Shown in pieces: positions 1 to 5,124 of a stretch of 5,124 nt of DNA (the stretch's first letter is position 1; each line of letters begins with the position of its first letter). Made by a program: the position numbers and the translations under genes. The notes under the pieces are model-generated. The model searched no databases. It was not told the DNA's origin and saw nothing but the letters and a program-made list of their open reading frames with translations. This stretch comes from Deltaproteobacteria bacterium (GTDB lineage Bacteria > Desulfobacterota > Desulfobacteria > Desulfobacterales > SURF-7), in contig JAFDJC010000355.1 of NCBI GenBank assembly GCA_019307665.1, forward strand, positions 1 through 5,124. Reading direction: 5' to 3'.

Positions 1-28
1 TTACCTGAAGTGTAACGGGGCTGCTGTC

Positions 29-652
29 TTGCCATTTCCATTATTTCATTTTTGTCTTATTTTTTCTATCTTTCTGTTTTCCGGTTGTGCGGGTTCCGGT
101 AGCTTTGTAAAAAATTCTGATAATATCTGTAGTATTTTTCGCGAAAAAACTTATTGGTATGACAGCGCTTATTCATCGAGCAAAAGGTGGGGAGTTCCAA
201 TTTCCGTTCTCATGGCGATTATGCATCAGGAATCAAAATTCAATGCAGAAGCCAGACCACCACGTACAACATGTCTTTTTATTTTCCCGGGCCCGAGGCC
301 TTCATCAGCCTATGGGTATGCACAGGCGCTGGACGGGACCTGGGAAAAATATATTCGCACAACGAATAACTGGGGAGCTGACAGGAATGATTTTTCAGAT
401 GCCATTGATTTTATCGGATGGTACTGCAACCAGAGCCATGTCAGATGCGGGATAGCCGGGAATGACGCCTACAATATGTATCTTGCGTATCACGAAGGTC
501 ATGGCGGTTTTTTAAGAAAAACTTATCAAAAAAAAGCATGGCTTAAAAAAGTTGCAGGAAAGGTCAGGGCTAAGTCAAGGCGCTATTCGGGACAGCTCGC
601 TGTCTGTGAAAAGGAGTTTAGAAGAAAGGGGTGCTGCCTCTGGCCTTTTTAA
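29..652 (+). CDS. Lipoprotein with lytic transglycosylase (SLT-like) domain
   Basis: Probable outer-membrane lipoprotein that cleaves the MurNAc-GlcNAc bond of peptidoglycan. Residues 3-19 are hydrophobic and end in a lipobox-like FSGC with the lipidated Cys at 20. Ala at the next position favours outer-membrane sorting. The fold signature of the lysozyme-like SLT family follows: HQESKF (66-71) carries the likely catalytic Glu68, SAYGYAQ (93-99) matches the usual GxxQ-type motif, and YLAYHEGHGGF (151-161) matches the C-terminal AYN/AYHEG motif. The tail is Lys/Arg-rich. At 207 residues it is a normal size for small SLT lipoproteins. The start is uncertain. The TTG at 29 has only a weak GGGG (17-20) ahead of it, and the resulting signal peptide lacks the usual basic n-region. 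The frame is open back to the window edge and includes a Lys codon at 8-10, so the true start may lie outside. Family assignment is firm; the cell-wall process it serves is not known. Confidence 0.82.
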   Translation: MPFPLFHFCLIFSIFLFSGCAGSGSFVKNSDNICSIFREKTYWYDSAYSSSKRWGVPISVLMAIMHQESKFNAEARPPRTTCLFIFPGPRPSSAYGYAQALDGTWEKYIRTTNNWGADRNDFSDAIDFIGWYCNQSHVRCGIAGNDAYNMYLAYHEGHGGFLRKTYQKKAWLKKVAGKVRAKSRRYSGQLAVCEKEFRRKGCCLWPF

Positions 653-688
653 ATGTTCAAAAACCATAAAATCTCTGAAATTTTTTTC

Positions 689-717
689 TTGAATTTGCCC
701 ATTGTTTGTTGTATAGT
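689..717 (+). promoter_or_regulatory. Candidate sigma70 promoter for the PilZ gene
   Basis: A -35 TTGAAT (689-694) and a -10 TATAGT (712-717) are separated by exactly 17 bases, giving 4/6 and 5/6 matches to the sigma70 consensus. Transcription would begin near 724 and leave a leader of about 180 bases before the PilZ start at 906. This is inferred from consensus only; AT-rich DNA produces such pairs by chance. Confidence 0.42.
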
Positions 718-891
718 GAATTAATCTGAATCACAAACTCATATCCCATTTTTCCGAATCAGATATTACGCCTGATGAATTCACAAAAGATTGTACAGTA
801 ATTATAACTTGTTAGTAATAAAGTATTTTTGTGCTTAATCAAGATGTTCTGGTTTAAAACCCGTCACATTTTATCATTAACCAACCATTAT

Positions 892-895
892 GAGG
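892..895 (+). promoter_or_regulatory. Ribosome binding site of PilZ gene
   Basis: GAGG lies 10 bases before the ATG at 906. A second in-frame ATG at 924 has AGAGAG (911-916) 7 bases ahead, so the protein could begin at Met7. Both starts keep the PilZ arginine motif. The upstream start is chosen because its Shine-Dalgarno core is better. Confidence 0.45.
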
Positions 896-905
896 TATTT
901 GAGCT

Positions 906-1334
906 ATGATAGAGAGATGTGAAATGTATGACCGGAGGAAAAGCAGAAGGTTCAAGGTGCCACCCGATGCATTTACAATTATTAAACAGCCCAGATTTAA
1001 GATGGGTCAGATCGTTGATATGAGTATCGGGGGGGTCTCCTTTTGCTATATCGACGACAGCATGTCACCGGTTAACAATTTTAAGATCGATATCTTGCTG
1101 GCAGACGATGGATATTATCTGGACCGAATACCCGTCGAAGTCGTATCCGATGTTAAAATCGGAGTGAATTACCCTTTTAATGCTAAATCCATCAAACGCT
1201 GCGGGCTGAAGTTTAACGGACTTTCCGATGCCAAATTGTTACAAATGAATGCCTTGATCCCCAAACATAGCGAGGGGTATCTTATTGACCGCCGCCACAG
1301 CATTCGTGATGGAAATCATCTGGGTTATTCATAG
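906..1334 (+). CDS. Single-domain PilZ protein, c-di-GMP receptor
   Basis: Cytosolic protein of 142 residues that probably binds the second messenger cyclic di-GMP and passes the signal to an unknown partner. Both halves of the PilZ ligand signature are present: the N-terminal RxxxR within DRRKSRRF (Arg10/11 and Arg14/15) and the D-x-S-x-x-G box DMSIGG (Asp38, Ser40, Gly43). The alternating hydrophobic strands that follow fit the PilZ beta barrel, and KRCGLKFNGLSD (about 98-109) resembles the last strand of the domain. The tail ends in a basic stretch (IDRRHSIRDG). There is no second domain, so it is a stand-alone receptor or adaptor. It could affect motility, adhesion or polysaccharide export, but no neighbour identifies the output. 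Its last 10 bases overlap the 3' end of the convergent acyl-CoA synthetase gene, leaving no room for a terminator between them. Confidence 0.85.
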   Translation: MIERCEMYDRRKSRRFKVPPDAFTIIKQPRFKMGQIVDMSIGGVSFCYIDDSMSPVNNFKIDILLADDGYYLDRIPVEVVSDVKIGVNYPFNAKSIKRCGLKFNGLSDAKLLQMNALIPKHSEGYLIDRRHSIRDGNHLGYS

Positions 1335-2731
1335 AGCTCGTCCAATAGACGCATATACTTTTCCTCAACTATTTTTCTTTTTACCTTCATGGTTGGTGTC
1401 AGTTCACCTGTTTCTATTGTCAGGGGCGCGGGAAGCAATACAAATTTTTTGATTGTTTCAAAACGCGCAACCTGACTGTTTGTCCGGTCAACGGATGCCT
1501 GTATTTTTTCTTTCAGGGTTTTCAGGTTGATCAGTTCCTCATATCCCAGGTTATCGTGCCCTTCTGTTTTGGCCCATGCCATGAGCGTGTCGTGTTCGAG
1601 AGAGACTAAGGCTGTGGCATATTTTCTTTTGTCTCCATGGAGCATAACATGTTCGATAAGGGGATCGTTTTTTAAAAGATTTTCAATATTAGATGGCGTA
1701 ATGTTTTTTCCTGACGATGTGATGATAATTTCTTTTTTACGACCGGTAATCCAGAGAAAACCATTTTCATCTATCTTGCCGATATCGCCTGAATATATCC
1801 ATCCGTCTTCTGTGAGTGTTTGCCTGTTCAAGTCCGGCTGGTTAAGATAGCCCTTAAAAACAATATCACCCTTGACAAGAATCTCGCCATCTTCTGCAAT
1901 TTTGAGGCTCGCACCTGGAATCGGTTTTCCCACGGATCCGAAACAATAATCGTCTATGGAGCACAATGTACAGAAACAGGATACTTCGGTCTGGCCGTAT
2001 CCTTCAAGTATCAGCATTCCGCATGCATGAAAGAACTCGAGTATTTCAACAGCGATGGGCGCAGATGCTGAAAGAAAATATTTGCACCTGCCGCCGAATA
2101 TATCCCTGATTTTCTTAAATACAAGTTTGTCGGCAATGGCATACTGGAGGTTCAGACCCGGTCCCGGTCTTTGACCTTTCTGTTCTTTTCTACTCATTTC
2201 AAGGCCGATTTTTTTAGCCCATGAAAAAAGACTCTTTTTTAATGAAGGCGCATTATCGACTTCAGACATAATTTTTGCGTAAGCTTTTTCAAAGATGCGG
2301 GGCACACTGCCAAAAAATGTGGGTCGTATATCTTTAATGTCATCAAGTATTTTTGTTATGTCATTAACGTATGCAGCGGTGATTCCCTTGTAGATGCGAA
2401 AAAACTGTCCCGGAACACGTTCACCGACATGTGAGAGGGGCAGAAAAAACATCATGATGTCGCCAAGTGTTTGGTCATCAACAATCTCGCTGATAGAGTT
2501 CATCTGTGCAAGGATGTTTGCATGAGACAGACAGGCCCCTTTCGGGGGGCCGGTGGTCCCTGAAGTGTAGATGATGATGGCGGTATCTTTGGGGTTTACT
2601 TTGTTTTCAGCTTCACTTACTATTCCGGGCTCTTTTGCCAGTTTTTCTTCGCCTATTTTTAAAAGTTCATCCATATTGATGATATGCTCATCTTCAGCTG
2701 TGCCGTCCCAAACAATAAATTTTTCAAGCAT
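1325..2731 (-). CDS. C-terminal major fragment of acyl-CoA synthetase (AMP-binding)
   Basis: A 468-residue frame counted from the first ATG after the break; the same frame is open and homologous for 26 further residues upstream, to 2809. Adenylate-forming motifs appear in order: P-loop YTSGTTGPPKG (55-65), LPLSHVGER (97-105), SASAPI (221-226), the A5 motif EGYGQTE (243-249), YSGDIG with the ribose-binding Asp316 (313-318), hinge motif ITGRKKEIIITSSGKN (328-343), and C-terminal PTMKVKR (446-452) with the probable catalytic lysine 449. The last five, plus the long insert between them, fit long-chain rather than acetyl or aryl ligases. The ATG at 2731 has no good ribosome binding site, so separate translation is doubtful. 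If made, the protein would lack about 125-175 N-terminal residues that help form the fatty-acid site. The stop overlaps the PilZ gene's last codons on the other strand. Confidence 0.75.
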   Translation of the reverse strand: MLEKFIVWDGTAEDEHIINMDELLKIGEEKLAKEPGIVSEAENKVNPKDTAIIIYTSGTTGPPKGACLSHANILAQMNSISEIVDDQTLGDIMMFFLPLSHVGERVPGQFFRIYKGITAAYVNDITKILDDIKDIRPTFFGSVPRIFEKAYAKIMSEVDNAPSLKKSLFSWAKKIGLEMSRKEQKGQRPGPGLNLQYAIADKLVFKKIRDIFGGRCKYFLSASAPIAVEILEFFHACGMLILEGYGQTEVSCFCTLCSIDDYCFGSVGKPIPGASLKIAEDGEILVKGDIVFKGYLNQPDLNRQTLTEDGWIYSGDIGKIDENGFLWITGRKKEIIITSSGKNITPSNIENLLKNDPLIEHVMLHGDKRKYATALVSLEHDTLMAWAKTEGHDNLGYEELINLKTLKEKIQASVDRTNSQVARFETIKKFVLLPAPLTIETGELTPTMKVKRKIVEEKYMRLLDELYE

Positions 2732-2772
2732 GGGCAGCTCATCAAGATGGGGCTTGATCTTTTCAACATGTT

Positions 2773-2979
2773 CTATGTTCTCAGCAAAAAGAATTTTTGA
2801 ACTCGAATCTCTCCATGTTGAAGGCCTAAAGCGATTAAGCCTGCTGCAATCTTTTCGACTTTGTCATCTGTTTCACGCCAGGTAACAGGACTCCAGTTAC
2901 CATTATGTTTTACTAAAAAAGCATTTTTAGAAGTGTCTATACGGCATCGTTCTCTCAATACTTCATTCAGATTTTCCAT
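2773..2979 (-). CDS. N-terminal fragment of acyl-CoA synthetase
   Basis: A 68-codon open frame. Residues 1-57 match the N-terminal opening of long-chain acyl-CoA synthetases: an initial helix (NLNEVLRERC), then NAFLVKHNGNWSPVTW (19-34) and KVEKIAAGLIALGLQHGE (40-57). The last 11 residues (IRVQKFFLLRT) are out of frame: the same DNA read in the next frame gives the expected SSSKILFAEN. Alone this peptide has no nucleotide-binding or catalytic motif and cannot be an enzyme. It should be read as the 5' part of the broken gene, not as an independent small protein. Confidence 0.7.
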   Translation of the reverse strand: MENLNEVLRERCRIDTSKNAFLVKHNGNWSPVTWRETDDKVEKIAAGLIALGLQHGEIRVQKFFLLRT

Positions 2980-2983
2980 TTTT

Positions 2984-2990
2984 ACCTCCT
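2984..2990 (-). promoter_or_regulatory. Strong ribosome binding site of acyl-CoA synthetase gene
   Basis: Read on the minus strand, AGGAGGT is followed by AAAA and then ATG at 2979. It is a near-perfect anti-16S match at short spacing and fixes the gene's true start upstream of the frame break. It sits inside the 22-base gap after the regulator's stop, which supports translation from a shared message. Confidence 0.8.
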
Positions 2991-3001
2991 GTATGTGTCT
3001 T

Positions 3002-4843
3002 TTATGTGAGAGCCAAAAGATAGGTTCTGAGGTTTACGCCTTTTCCGCCGATTCCAATCTTTTTCCTTATATTATATCTGTGCGTGTCGACTGTTCTTTG
3101 GGACAAGCCAAGCGAATCGGCTATATCTTTTGAAGATGCCCCATGCTTTATAAAATTTGCTATTTGAATTTCTGTTGGTGTAAGTCTCATGTAGGTTGAG
3201 GATACATTGTTCGCAAAAGGTGAAATAATTTCATTTAAATTGGCTTCTAAAACATTCAGGGCAGTTTGTTGTTTGCTGTTTAACGCACCACTCTTTAATC
3301 GGGTTAAATTTGGTATAAGCAATTCCTTTACATTGGACATCATTGTCTCTTCAAGTTTTTTCTTATCATCTCCGCGTTGATTCAGTAAGACTTTTAAAGC
3401 AGTATTTTTTTCCTGTATCTCAGCGGTTCGCTCTTTAACCTTTTCTTCCAATCGTTTATTCGCGTTATTCAGAGCCTTTTCTGCTTGCTTGTAAATTGTA
3501 ACATCTCTACAAATTATCCAAAGCTCAATAGGAATGTCATTCTCATCAAGTATTAATCTGGTTCGTTCATGTACCCATAGTATAGATCCATCTTTTCGTA
3601 TTTTACGAAATTCCAATTCCCTTTTCTGTAACTTTTGGTTGAAAATTTCTGCCACCTGATTTTGAACCATCTTGAGATCATCCTTATAAACAATTTTCCA
3701 AACAGAATTTTCGACTAATTCCTCTTTAGAATATCCTAAACAATCGGCTCCGAACTGATTGACAGAAATTATTACTCCATCAGGCGAGACAGTAAAATAC
3801 ATATCAGGAGCATTATCGTAGAGGCTTTGGAACCTCTCCTTATTCTCCTTTAAGGCCTTTTCCGCCTTTTTTCGTTCTAAAACATCACGGACGACACAAA
3901 GAATACTTGTTACATGTTCCTTATCGTCACGAAGGAAACGCGCTGAGACCTCCATCCAAGATGTTAAACCATCTTTAAGCAGAACTTCCAACTCCAATCG
4001 TTGCGGTTCCGCTTTTCCGTATTTATTTTTCTCAATTTCCTGCGTAAGAACTTCCATCATGTGGTCAGCAGAATCAGGAATTAAAAGATCATATACGTTC
4101 AGATTCATAAACTCTTCTACTGTGTAACCAAAAACGGATTCGACTGAAGGACTGACATAGTTGAAAACGAATTGGTCCAAATCAATAACACAGATGGCAT
4201 CTGTTACGTTCTCCGCAAGGAGTCGGTATTCCATTTCTGATCGCTTCAATACCTCTTCCGCCTTCCTGCGCTCTGTTATATCTCGTGTGATACCAATTAT
4301 ACCTTCCGGCTGACCATTGGCATCATATAGAAAATTTCCTTCAATTTCAGTCCAAACCGTAGAACCATCTTTGCAGTAGACTTCAGCCTCTATTGTTTGA
4401 GATCTGTCAGGGGGTTTTTGTCCTTTGCTGTGCATTTCCAATTCTTCAGTTATGGCCTTCATAACTATTTCCAAAGAGTCAGGAGGCATAGATTCTTCAG
4501 GAGGCATAGCTAATGCTTCTTCAACAGAGAAACCTTGCAGGTGAGTAATAGAGGGGCTAAAGTAAGTGTAATTCATTTCCATATCCATGGTCCAGATGAC
4601 ATCTGAAACATTGTCTGCCAGAAGACGATACCGTGCCTCGCTTTCCCTTAGTTCTGCATTCGTTTTTTGCATTTCTTTGCTATGATTCTCTAACTCGGTT
4701 TGATAAATTTGCAAATCCTCAAACAGATTGCGCACATCAGTGGGCGATATTTTCTTAATAGCTGTAATATTACTATTCAGAAATATTTCCACCCGCTCTT
4801 TCAGTCTTACAGATTGTTTAGGTTTTGCTTTTCTTTTTGCCAT
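3002..4843 (-). CDS. Triple-PAS sensor with LuxR-type HTH (one-component transcription regulator)
   Basis: Cytoplasmic 613-residue regulator with no transmembrane segment or signal peptide. Order of parts: a basic N-terminus; a helical/coiled-coil segment (about 35-70, VRNLFEDLQIYQTELE); PAS1 (about 71-192, ending GIIGITRDITERRKAEE); PAS2 (about 205-326, ending CVVRDVLERKKAEK); PAS3 (about 337-453, ending CRDVTIYKQAEK); a coiled coil (about 455-505); a helical linker (505-550); and a LuxR/FixJ-type helix-turn-helix (552-613) with LTPTE (554-558), SSKDIADSLGLSQRTVDTH (570-588) and IRKKIGI (592-598). It has no histidine-kinase H-box or ATPase and no receiver domain, so signal sensing and DNA binding sit in one chain. 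PAS ligands cannot be read from the sequence. PAS1 and PAS2 look like a tandem duplication (YRLLADNVSD versus YRLLAENVTD). The ATG at 4843 is preceded by GAAAGG with 8-base spacing. It probably heads a leftward operon with the acyl-CoA synthetase 22 bases downstream, which may be a target. Family call is firm; target genes are inferred. Confidence 0.88.
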   Translation of the reverse strand: MAKRKAKPKQSVRLKERVEIFLNSNITAIKKISPTDVRNLFEDLQIYQTELENHSKEMQKTNAELRESEARYRLLADNVSDVIWTMDMEMNYTYFSPSITHLQGFSVEEALAMPPEESMPPDSLEIVMKAITEELEMHSKGQKPPDRSQTIEAEVYCKDGSTVWTEIEGNFLYDANGQPEGIIGITRDITERRKAEEVLKRSEMEYRLLAENVTDAICVIDLDQFVFNYVSPSVESVFGYTVEEFMNLNVYDLLIPDSADHMMEVLTQEIEKNKYGKAEPQRLELEVLLKDGLTSWMEVSARFLRDDKEHVTSILCVVRDVLERKKAEKALKENKERFQSLYDNAPDMYFTVSPDGVIISVNQFGADCLGYSKEELVENSVWKIVYKDDLKMVQNQVAEIFNQKLQKRELEFRKIRKDGSILWVHERTRLILDENDIPIELWIICRDVTIYKQAEKALNNANKRLEEKVKERTAEIQEKNTALKVLLNQRGDDKKKLEETMMSNVKELLIPNLTRLKSGALNSKQQTALNVLEANLNEIISPFANNVSSTYMRLTPTEIQIANFIKHGASSKDIADSLGLSQRTVDTHRYNIRKKIGIGGKGVNLRTYLLALT

Positions 4844-4851
4844 TACCTGAA

Positions 4852-4857
4852 CCTTTC
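4852..4857 (-). promoter_or_regulatory. Ribosome binding site of PAS/LuxR regulator
   Basis: On the minus strand GAAAGG precedes the ATG at 4843 by 8 bases. A second partial match, AGG at 4846-4848, is too close to the start to be used well. This supports the assigned start codon, from which the protein begins with a Lys/Arg-rich segment (AKRKAKPK). Confidence 0.55.
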
Positions 4858-4886
4858 AGTGGATTTGAATATCTGTCTTTTGCTCC

Positions 4887-4902
4887 AGTAAAAATCATGC
4901 CA
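4887..4902 (-). promoter_or_regulatory. Possible sigma54 (-24/-12) promoter for the regulator operon
   Basis: The minus strand reads TGGCATGATTTTTACT. Compared with TGGCACG-N4-TTGCW it has the -24 GG at correct spacing but AC instead of the nearly invariant GC at -12. It would start transcription about 30-35 bases before the ATG at 4843. The match is imperfect and may be fortuitous. No strong sigma70 pair was found in this upstream region. Confidence 0.25.
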
Positions 4903-4906
4903 TGAT
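4894..4906. repeat. 13-bp perfect palindrome, candidate operator
   Basis: ATCATG-C-CATGAT is a perfect inverted repeat of 6-bp arms around one central base, about 50 bases upstream of the regulator start. Size and symmetry suit a dimeric DNA-binding protein such as a LuxR-type regulator, so autoregulation is possible. It overlaps the sigma54-like element. There is no second copy in the window. Confidence 0.35.
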
Positions 4907-5124
4907 GAATCCTGAACTGCCGCATAAGAGTTTCGTTTATTAATTCCTTAACACTTTATTCCGGTTCTTAATAAGATGTCAATCATTAGGAAAGTCATTA
5001 GAATATTTAACAGGACATTCCCCAAAAACAAGGTTTAAATATTAGCAATGATAGTAGCGTCAAGAGCTGAATCGAATTGACAAGTGAAAAAGTCATTTTT
5101 CAATCAATTTCGGGGAAACTTTCA

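Larger units (their letters stand above)
653..905. other. Intergenic region, AT-rich, no gene
   Basis: A 253-base gap between the transglycosylase and PilZ genes. It holds one convincing promoter-like pair (689-717). It also has a weak imperfect hairpin, ATCAG/CTGAT, around 758-775. Only trivial reading frames occur, for example 23 codons starting directly after the upstream stop without a ribosome binding site. No tRNA, riboswitch or clear terminator with stem plus U-tract was recognised. Confidence 0.6.
1325..2979 (-). pseudogene. Long-chain acyl-CoA synthetase, disrupted by deletion/frameshift
   Basis: AMP-binding (ANL superfamily) ligase of the bacterial FadD15-like long-chain fatty acid:CoA type: fatty acid + ATP + CoA gives acyl-CoA + AMP + PPi. 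The gene starts at the ATG at 2977-2979 behind a strong Shine-Dalgarno and reads well for about 57 residues to GLQHGE. It then loses frame and stops at 2773. From the Asp codon at 2807-2809 (DSSSKILFAENIEHVEK) another frame carries the remaining 494 residues to 1325. Together these give about 551 residues, against roughly 590-610 usual for the family. The missing part is the stretch that normally reads like RVAILSENRxEW...GAVxVPIYxT. The net loss must be 3k+1 bases. This is either a genuine inactivating deletion or an assembly/sequencing error. All ATP-binding and catalytic motifs downstream are intact, which suggests a recent event or an artefact. The gene lies 22 bases downstream of the PAS/LuxR regulator, probably in one transcript. 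Confidence 0.8.
4844..5124. other. Upstream region of the regulator, no gene recognised
   Basis: AT-rich 281-base stretch running to the window edge. It contains the palindrome and sigma54-like element, two direct copies of TCATTAG 12 bases apart (4983-4989 and 4995-5001), and a 7-bp AT-rich inverted repeat TGAAAAA/TTTTTCA (5085-5091, 5096-5102). Only short frames without ribosome binding sites occur. It probably holds the operon promoter, and perhaps that of a gene outside the window. Confidence 0.5.

Noticed and set aside
626..650. Terminator-like AAAGG...CCTTTTT at the end of the transglycosylase gene
   Set aside because: The stem is only 5 bp with a 14-base loop and lies in the last codons; the inner GGGG/CCTC hairpin is not directly followed by the T-run. 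Too weak to call.
29..652. Phage endolysin or part of a secretion system or conjugation locus
   Set aside because: The lipobox signal peptide and the absence of phage, secretion or conjugation genes nearby favour a chromosomal cell-wall lipoprotein.
653..724. Plus-strand 23-codon frame starting right after the transglycosylase stop
   Set aside because: No Shine-Dalgarno and it runs through the likely promoter; no recognisable features.
718..905. c-di-GMP riboswitch ahead of the PilZ gene
   Set aside because: Tempting by function, but no conserved GEMM core bases or suitable paired helices can be seen.
1527..2071. Plus-strand open frames inside the synthetase gene, and similar ones at 159-455, 2571-3133 and 4700-4891
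   Set aside because: They lie opposite or out of frame with genes that have clear protein-family motifs, and their own translations show none.
3002..4843. Sensor histidine kinase
   Set aside because: The PAS array and linker suggest it, but there is no H-box and no N/G1/G2 ATP-binding motifs; the C-terminus is a LuxR-type helix-turn-helix.
5058..5063. Minus-strand TTGACG as a -35 box for the regulator
   Set aside because: At 16-18 bases downstream only TATTTA/TTTAAA is found, a poor -10 match, and the start would leave a leader of nearly 200 bases.
5007..5096. Minus-strand 29-codon frame encoding a hydrophobic peptide
   Set aside because: No ribosome binding site before its ATG, AT-rich composition makes Leu/Phe-rich peptides by chance, and nothing resembles a known toxin or leader.

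Overview
The window looks like chromosomal DNA from a Gram-negative bacterium, most probably a deltaproteobacterium (Desulfobacterota, perhaps Desulfobacterales). The pointers are moderately AT-rich DNA, a lipobox-bearing lytic transglycosylase, a small PilZ protein, and a multi-PAS regulator whose N-terminal coiled coil and C-terminal LuxR-type helix-turn-helix resemble one-component sensors common in sulfate reducers. The taxonomic call is inference from protein style, not a database match.

Layout, left to right: (1) a plus-strand lipoprotein with a lytic transglycosylase (SLT-like) domain, from about 29 or possibly from before the window, to 652. (2) A 253-base AT-rich intergenic stretch with a sigma70-like promoter at 689-717. 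(3) A plus-strand single-domain PilZ (c-di-GMP receptor) gene, 906-1334. (4) A minus-strand long-chain acyl-CoA synthetase locus, 1325-2979, which overlaps the PilZ gene tail to tail by 10 bases. It is broken near 2807-2814, where roughly 40-55 residues are missing and the frame changes. (5) A minus-strand triple-PAS/LuxR regulator, 3002-4843, lying 22 bases upstream of the synthetase and probably its operon partner. (6) A gene-free AT-rich region, 4844-5124, with a 13-bp palindrome and an overlapping sigma54-like element just upstream of the regulator.

The regulator and synthetase probably form a two-gene transcription unit reading leftward. A natural reading is a cytoplasmic PAS-ligand sensor that controls fatty acid activation, but the sequence does not name the signal or the targets. 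The lipoprotein and the PilZ gene look like independent housekeeping or accessory genes. I see no mobile element, CRISPR array, RNA gene or clearly new system. The most notable observation is the internal deletion/frameshift in the acyl-CoA synthetase.
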